Positions 57,489 through 64,000 of a stretch of 64,000 nucleotides of DNA are shown here, in pieces. The DNA is from Yamagishiella unicocca (lineage: Eukaryota > Chlorophyta > Chlorophyceae > Chlamydomonadales > Volvocaceae), in contig BDSL01000054.1 in NCBI GenBank assembly GCA_003116995.1, positions 62,001 through 126,000 on the forward strand, given 5' to 3'. Position 1 is the stretch's first letter. Each line of letters starts with the position of its first letter. Made by a program: the position numbers and the translations under genes. The notes below the pieces were generated by a model. The model searched no databases. It was not told the DNA's origin and was given only the letters and a program-made list of their open reading frames with translations.

Positions 57489-58200
57489 AAAGAGACACAG
57501 GAGGAAGAGATTGTTTAGGTTATCAATCGCCTGACCCGCCGGTGTCTAATACAGACCCGGTCAAGAGATCTGGCGCTCCATACCATTCGCATCAGGAATG
57601 TCATGTGCTGTTCTTATCTGATTTGCTCAGCGACGAGTGGGCCATCCATATTGCCACCATCGATCCACGACTTCACGTAGGGATCGGAATTACACTATGC
57701 CCTTAGGAACATCTGATGGGCCCTCCCACCAAAGAGTTGGGGTGGTTGGGTTTTTTAGACAACGCTATACAAGATCCTTGCCACTGCACCCGTGCCTCCC
57801 AATTCACGTTCAGACCTACGCTAGGTTGCGTCTGTGATACCGGCCCCTTGAGACTTACTTGCGAACGCGTATGTTGTGTAAGCCAAGCTGGCCCTAGCTG
57901 GCTCAGTAGAAGATGATATTTACATTGTTTTGATTAAGGCGCGTGTTCCGTCATGCGCAATAAGTAACTTTTGGTTACCACTAGGTGAAGAGTCGTTTTT
58001 TTATGGCCAAATGAAAGCCCCGCACTTTGGGGGCCCCGCTCGTTCGACGTTTATGAAACGTGGAAAAGCTTGTCCTGGACCTGATGGCTCGTGATGACCC
58101 CTTAGGCGGGCGGTACCTAACTAACCAAAAGACCATGGCGGCCCCCAAGTCATCCCGCCAGCGTAAGAACCTCCGAACAATACGTGAAGGCCCTCTGGCA
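57489..58200. other. spacer between transposon modules
   Basis: Short frames only; no motif or repeat recognised. Confidence 0.3.
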
Positions 58201-58270
58201 GGTAGTAGTACTCGTTACAGTGGGCTCGAGACCAAACGGCAAAACAATGGGCACATCGTCTGACGCTGAA
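58201..58270 (-). mobile_element. dispersed 3'-end module, inverted copy
   Basis: On the minus strand: AGCGTCAGACGATGTGCCCA, then GGTCTCGAGCCCACTGTAAC and a GAGTACTACTACC tail. It lies head-on to the LINE remains that begin about 120 bp further right. Confidence 0.65.
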
Positions 58271-58308
58271 GGAGGCGAAAAAGACAGAGACCCAGCCGCA
58301 TCGCACCA

Positions 58309-59350
58309 ATGGCAAACCACCCAGACATGAGTCAACATCCCCGAGACAAAAGCATCAGCAGCCAGCACCCAGGGGGAGCAGGTGCCGAAATCTTGCGGAT
58401 CTTGCAATCTAGGGAGCCTTCCCATAAGGAGGGGTGGTGGCGGCTGTCTGTGGATGGGATCCCCCTTCTCGGGAACTCACATTTGCGGGCGGTAGCGGCT
58501 GCTCCCTGTGGGTGTGGTGCGCCGGCTGGGGAGCGTCCAGGGGAGGTTTCCCCCCGCCTGCACCACTTCTGGTTCTGCCCGGTGGCTCAAGCTGTGATTG
58601 ACCAACTAGAGGCCCGGATTGGTGCAGGGGTGACACGGGTGCAGGTCTGGTTGGTACAGGCACCCCCCGCGGTCCGGGTGCGGGTCTGGGATGTGGTAGT
58701 CCTGGCGGCTATTACTGCCATGGAAGTGGGGCGCCGGTTTATGGGTGCGGCCTTGAAGAGGGCTGGCGCTCCTGTTGCTCCGGGGAGTGATCTCCTGGAT
58801 CGTGCCATCCGCCGTGGTGTGGTGGAGTTTTGGGCCCTTCTGCGGGGGTTTGCTGCGTTGGGGCTTCCCCGGAATGGTTGGGCTGTAGTGGGACCTCAGC
58901 ATCATTTTTTGCGGGTAGTCGCCGGTCGCCTTGTGTGTGGAGGACCGGCGGATGTGCTGGTGGATTCGTGATCGGTCCGGGTTGTTTTGGGGCTGGGGTT
59001 TTCCCTTGCTTCTTGCTTTCCGTGTCTGCGGGTTGTGCCCTGCTTGGGGTTCGTGCTTTAGGGGATGAGAGGCGGGCGGTTCCGCTGCTTGCATCGTGGC
59101 GGCGCTCCACTGGTTCGTCGGTTGCTGGTCTGCTAGGTTGGTTGGTGGGCGGTTCGTGACAGGGGAGCCCCTACCGCAAATTCCCCCTGGGGTGCGGGCT
59201 GCTGCTGTTTTGCCTCCGGACTGTCGGCTAGTGTTGTGGTTGTTTGCCTTTGTTCCGGTGCATGTCGGTTTCTGTCTCTTTCATCTCCTCCAGTGTCAGG
59301 CGATGTGCCCGATGGTTCTACCTTCGGGTCCGGAACCCACTGTAACAGAA
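58309..59350 (+). mobile_element. 5'-truncated LINE-type retrotransposon (family B)
   Basis: A 220-codon frame (58309-58971) gives the C-terminal part of a LINE protein: HKEGWWRLSVDGIPLLGN, then PCGCGAP...RLHHFWFCPVAQ, a Cys-x-Cys...His-His...Cys arrangement like that of family A at 53.7 kb. It ends GGPADVLVDS. About 375 bp of 3' sequence follow, finishing CTACCTTCGGGTCCGGAACC and CACTGTAACAG. The polymerase and endonuclease are absent. The end sequence recurs at 13381-13530 and, as a short module, at seven other places in the window, which ties those modules to this family. Confidence 0.75.
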
Positions 59351-59412
59351 GCAGGCAGTATTACAGGGACCCACTAAAAAGCTTGTTTCGCGCTCTTTTG
59401 CCTATTGTTTTG

Positions 59413-59690
59413 GGATCTCAGGTGGAAGGTTATTGTTCGGTTTGCAGTGACGGTTTGTTGTTCTCTCTGGGACGAGGGTTTGCTTTGGCTGCAGTTGCCG
59501 TATTGGGCCGTCTGGGCTACTGCCCCCTGGGTGGTTATTGCCGCTTGTCGGAGTTCTTGGTGGTATCTCGGCCGTATCTCAGTCTTTTTTCGCCTTGTGT
59601 ATCGCGTAACAGGTGCTGTTACTAATACTATTGCTCCGCAAACGGTGCACCGCTCGTTCTTGGCTGGGCCTAAAAGCAAGGTGTCGGCGG
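59413..59690 (+). repeat. repeat module C, also at 13640-13905
   Basis: About 280 bp closely similar to 13640-13905, directly after the LINE B end and in the same orientation and order. It includes GGACGAGGGTTTGCTTTGGC and GCTACTGCCCCCTGGGTGG. It may be untranslated sequence of a longer element. Confidence 0.7.
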
Positions 59691-61172
59691 TAAACGCCCG
59701 TCACTGGCACTCCTATTTAACGTCAACATGCCAGGCGTTGGCTGCAAACACACCACACCTGCACACGCACGACGTCCACTCTGCAGCGCTGCACAAGTGA
59801 TTCCGATGTGGCCTCCCTCTAACACCGCACACTCCCGATTCCCTTCACTCCTTGCGTCACCGTGTTGTTTGTACAAAACCAACAACATTGACGACGCAGC
59901 TGTGTCCCTTCCGGGCCGTCGTCGCCCACGATAGTTAGTACTTTTAACAACATGGCCAAGCCGTACCCCCACGCCGCCCGCGCCCGATGCCTCACCTCAA
60001 GCACGCTGTCATCTCGCCATCACACGCGTTACCCTTTCACGACAACCCAGCGTCCTTACTCCAAAGTGTAACAGATTACAGATCGTGCAGGCACCGTCTC
60101 GCTGATAGCTCTCTCTCTACCGTCGAGTCTGGATCCTACTGTAACGGTTGCTACTACTGAGGGAGCTCAACGTTTATTCCCCCCAAAAAGAATACCGCAA
60201 GTCCGGGCCGCCACCGCAGCATGTCTGTGGGCGCAGAGAGGGGACAAGCAGGGACCCGCCCGTCTGGCAGGACCTCCCTGGTCACCGGGCTGTCCCGGTG
60301 GTCCCTTACTCCCTGCACATCAAGGCCGTCATGCGACCTTGCAGGTTTTCGATATGCCCTACACCCCAACCTTCCACCCCACGTGCTCGTCATGTACACC
60401 TTTCATCGGAACGGAACATCTGGAAGTGTTTGTGCTAGCATCTGTTAGGGACCTGCAACAACAAATCATATGCGCAAGCACACACGTTAATAAGCATATT
60501 ATGATACGCACTGCTTCATAACATTCGACTCCACAGTATCTGCACATGTACTCGAGTACGCGAGCGCTCTGGTCCTGGCCGGGCGCACGCGACCCAGCCA
60601 TAAGGCCCCTCTGCCATGGGGCAACGGGCAACCGGGTGACATCCGCGCGTCGTCCCGCAAGTACGTGCAACTCAGCCCCGCGCGTGCAGCAGTCCGTATG
60701 CATTACTAACGATGCCCCACACCGTACGGTGCCGAGAAAGGGCATCCATCCGAACACGACATGCGTCTCTAGGCATCATATCTCGATGAGTAGCACGATT
60801 GCGCTGCGAAACATAAATACGTTGCGAAATGTTCGATCTGCGCTCAACAACTGGACATGGGAATACCGAATGCGAGGGTGAGGCTCCGTGACGGGAGCAA
60901 CCACTGTGCACTTGTCCCTTCGTACGACAGGCATTCGCATTGAGCCAAAGCCGAGATGGCAGGCTGGCACTTAACCACATCATACGATGCAACGATCGGT
61001 ATCGTAACTGAATTGGGAGGCCCTAGCCACATTGTGCCGCTCCCATGGCCACGCGACCAGATGCATGGCGGGTCGTTGCCCCTGCCGCTCCCGCAAGTCG
61101 CGCCTATTTAGGCAGTCACCCCCCCTTTGGGACTCAAGCCATAATTTTCGTCCAAATCGCGCTTAAGCACGC
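59691..61172. other. spacer downstream of the kinase gene
   Basis: Mixed composition; contains the module at 60106-60160. No TGTAA signal for the minus-strand kinase gene was found close to its stop codon. Confidence 0.35.
60106..60160 (+). mobile_element. dispersed 3'-end module
   Basis: CTCTCTCTACCGTCGAGTCT, then GGATCCTACTGTAACGG and TTGCTACTACTGAG, matching the end of LINE B with a TAC-rich tail. Confidence 0.55.
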
Positions 61173-61265
61173 TTATGGCTTGTCTTCCGCTGGCCTGTCT
61201 TCCGCTGACCTATCTTCCGCTGGCCTGTCTTCCAAAGGCTTGTCTTCCGCTGGCCTGTCTTTTGG
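61170..61265 (-). repeat. 15-bp coding repeat in the kinase tail
   Basis: Copies of GGCCTGTCTTCCGCT and close variants (plus-strand reading) encode the charged (K/R)-P-x-E-D pentapeptide tail. Copy number could vary between strains. Confidence 0.85.
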
Positions 61266-64000
61266 AGGCTGCGAATCAGGAGTTGCGATGGCAGCGTCTG
61301 AACGCGCCTGGTCTTGTTGGATGAGCGCCAGCTGCTTGACAACCTCAGCAGCCGCAGGTCGCCGCAGCGGGTCGTGGTCCCACAGCCTCTCTATCAGCTT
61401 CTTGAGCTTCGGAGGGCATCGTTCGGGCGGTATGCTGGCAAACGAGAGGCGGGTGCGGTTGATGGTTATGGCGTAAGCAACCACCAGCGCGTCGCACCCC
61501 TGCCATGGCACCAAGCCCGCCAGCATCTCCCACAGCACGACACCTGCAAAGGGAGGCCGAGGCAAGGGAGGGCAGGAACCAAGGTTGGAGCGGCGATGCC
61601 ACGCCGTGCCGGGCGAAAAGATCAAGCAATGGATCTTGTCGACGAGCGGTGCACGATAAACCTGAATAAGCTGAAGCCCTGCGTGGGGTCCAGATGGGAG
61701 CAAGCGGGAAGCTCTATTGTCGCCGCATCGTGCGACGGAAGAGATCGTTGCACGGAAGTGATCGTTGTTTGTACATCGCGCTGCAATACCCGACACCTCC
61801 AAAAACGTACCTTTAGCGTGCTCCCCTATTTCATACCTTTGGGTTTGATGTTTTCTAAAATGCCTACGACGCGATCCCCAAAGCACACATAACTTCAGTA
61901 CCGTGACCTAAACCCTAAGCCCAACTTCCCCGCAAATATTGGCCCAAACGCGGGCGTGCTTCGTGGTACAGACAGCCGTGGACATACGGAAGAGGTTGCA
62001 GTGTCCGCAGGCCCGGGCGACCCCAGGACAAGAGGGGTGCCCATTTAGACCTCACCGTACGAGAAGTTAGCGCTAGCAGCCAGCAAACACCAGAATAGGC
62101 GTAGGGAAATCAGGAAACTCCGCCTTGCCCAAAAAGGAGCGACATGTGTGTATGCAAAGTGCGGCCGACACTGACCCAAAGGCCGTACCTAAGCTGTAGA
62201 TGTCGCTCTTGTCGGTGACGGTATTGTTGCTTATGTCATACAGTTCTGCGGAGCGGAGCGGGGAGAAAAACATGCGCAAAATGATAATGGGCTTGGGGCT
62301 TGGGGCTTCCGCCACCCAGAAAATTTCGAGCGGCCTTGGGGTCTGAATTCCACAGCTCCTGCGGAAAACCGATACGGTGACGTGCGGAAACACATGACAG
62401 CTCGCCAAGCGCTGGAACAGCTCGGGAGCAAACCGGCAAGGGCAAGCATTGGCGGACAGCAGCAGCTGGGAAATGCCACCGGGCCGGGCCGAGGGCTGCC
62501 ACGGTACGCAGGAAGTTGTGCTAGCAGCGAACACTGCGTAGGAGGCGACCAGGCGGCGCTCTGGGCGCAGCGACCTTGACGCCGGCAGCTGCGGCAGGCA
62601 GCAACCAAACCCGAGAAAGCAAATACACACCTGGCGCCATGTACGGCGGCTGTGGGGTTGAGCGGCGGCATTCACCGTACAGGCATAGAGGTGGGAGGGA
62701 GCAAAGCTGAGTTGGGGAGGTGGCTTACGTCGCATGGCGAGGTAGGGCAAGGCAGGGCAAGGTAGGGCAGGCACGCCAAGTCAGCCAGGTTTGCTGTAGA
62801 ACGCAGAGCAGCTAACGCCCATGTCCCCGCGGTGCTGCTGGCGGGACTGCTGTCATGCTCCGTGCTGGCCGAAACGCACGCCTACGAGCTGTACGACCAT
62901 GGCAGGGTCAAGTGTCCCGATCGCTTCGTGAGCAAGAAACAGGAGCCAACGCAGATTGCGCACTGCCTCCCAAGATGTACGCCACACGAGCCCACCGATG
63001 AGCCCGCCGCACTTCGAACGGACAGACCACGCAGGAATACTGGCACAGCTGCATTGACACCGACTGTCAGAACCCACCGTGCCCGCCTCTGGATGTCGCG
63101 TGATCTGCACCGTGCTGCGCAGCCGCGACAAGCCAAAGTCCTGAGTTACGGCAGGACGTGAGCACACGGGTTGCGAACGTCAAACGTGCGCTTGAACGTC
63201 AAACGTGCGCTTGAACGTCAAACGGCTCAAGCAAAGCTCCACATAGCAATGATAGCTCCTCGCCGGGCAGATCAGCGGTCCTAAGCTGCACCCGAGACGT
63301 ACCGTCAGCTTCACCACCGGTCGCGGCCCGTCCGGGTCGTTGAGCAACACATTGCCGGGCTGCGAAGGGACCGTGCCGCGCCAGGTGCGGCGGCATAGGG
63401 TCAGCGGGGTTATAAGGGTGTTGGAGTGTCTAGAGGAGCCAACATGCAACATGCAACACACGGCTGAGGCGAGAGGCTGTGGCGTGGATAGTGCCCCGAG
63501 ATTGCACGAGGCGCCAAAGATCCCAAGGACAAGACCCATGGGTCGGGAGACGGGGAGAGCCTGACGACATGGTGCAGATCCATCCATCATCCATCCATAC
63601 ACATTATACCCCCCCCTCCGCTACGCCACATACATCCACAGGGCCAGCCTTACCTTGAGGTCCCGGTGCACGATGGTGGGGTGCAGGTACTCCAGCCCCC
63701 GGGCCACCTCCATGCCGATGTGGAGCACCTTGTCCAGCGGCAGCAGCGGCGCGCTGGGCTCTCGCACATGGATGAGCTTGTCCAGCGACGCCTCCATCAG
63801 CTCCATCACCAGGCACAGCCGCGGCGGCGACAGGCAGGCCGCCAGTAGGCACACCACGTTGGGGTGCTGGCAGCGCCCCAGCACCTCCACCTCCTGGACG
63901 TAGCTCCGCAGCGCGTTACGCGGCTCGCCGCTCCACTGGCTCATGTCGGGGACCAGCTTGACCGCGACGGGCTGGCCGCCGTACACCCCCTCCACCACGC
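61173..64000 (-). CDS. TKL (Raf-like) protein kinase, C-terminal part
   Basis: Six exons on the minus strand, all in phase: 64000-63654, 63359-63303, 63140-63078, 62649-62631, 62245-62189 and 61543-61173. They give about 303 residues. Subdomain II is GGQPVAVKLV with the ATP-binding lysine. Subdomain VIb is split by an intron as HRDLK|PGNVLLND. DFGLS carries the Mg-binding aspartate. GTPPYMAPE spans the 19-nt exon 62649-62631. Then come DKSDIYSLGVVLWEM, VPWQG and DPLRRPAAAEVV (subdomain XI). All catalytic residues visible are intact, so an active Ser/Thr or dual-specificity kinase is likely. The glycine loop and any N-terminal sensor domain lie beyond the right edge. The C terminus is a charged tail of repeated RPAED/KPLED pentapeptides ending at TAA 61175-61173. 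Confidence 0.88.
63179..63227. repeat. 19-bp tandem repeat in a kinase intron
   Basis: GAACGTCAAACGTGCGCTT two and a half times, in the intron between the PGNVLLND exon and the DFG exon. Confidence 0.85.

Overview
The window looks like nuclear DNA of a volvocine green alga (Chlamydomonas/Volvox relatives). The evidence is GC-rich multi-exon genes with GT-AG introns, protein families typical of that lineage, several retrotransposon 3' ends, and coding sequence that alternates with lower-GC, repeat-rich spacers. The species cannot be named from the sequence alone.

Layout. (1) Positions 1-5675, minus strand: the first eight exons of a SHPRH-type SNF2/PHD ubiquitin-ligase helicase; its 3' end lies beyond the left edge. 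(2) 5.7-13.4 kb: a spacer with a small inverted-repeat transposon, a GGT-rich minisatellite and a few exons of a possible SMP-type lipid-transfer protein. (3) 13.4-14.6 kb: retrotransposon 3' fragments. (4) 15.0-24.9 kb: a satellite of about seven and a half near-identical 1.32-kb units, followed at 25.0-25.8 kb by a second satellite with a period near 240 bp. (5) 25.8-29.1 kb: a lower-GC spacer with a second copy of the small inverted-repeat transposon. (6) 29116-41278, plus strand: the complete gene for the beta subunit of cytosolic phenylalanyl-tRNA synthetase. All 17 exons join in phase to give 622 residues, and its large introns hold several repeat families. (7) 41.3-49.3 kb: spacer, a minisatellite, and a decayed tyrosine-recombinase gene at about 45.4-46.5 kb. 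(8) 49352-51103, minus strand: a 583-codon open frame of unknown function. (9) 52.4-60.2 kb: retrotransposon remains, namely two LINE-like 3' ends and a broken gag/ORF1-like frame. (10) 61173-64000, minus strand: the C-terminal six exons of a TKL (Raf-like) protein kinase cut by the right edge.

The genes are separate housekeeping, signalling and repair functions with no operon-like relationship. The most unusual structures are the 60-63-bp repeats inside FARSB introns, which on the opposite strand have the form of complete spliceosomal introns; the 1.32-kb satellite with two interleaved unit subtypes and distinct edge units; and a short 3'-terminal module found nine times on both strands.
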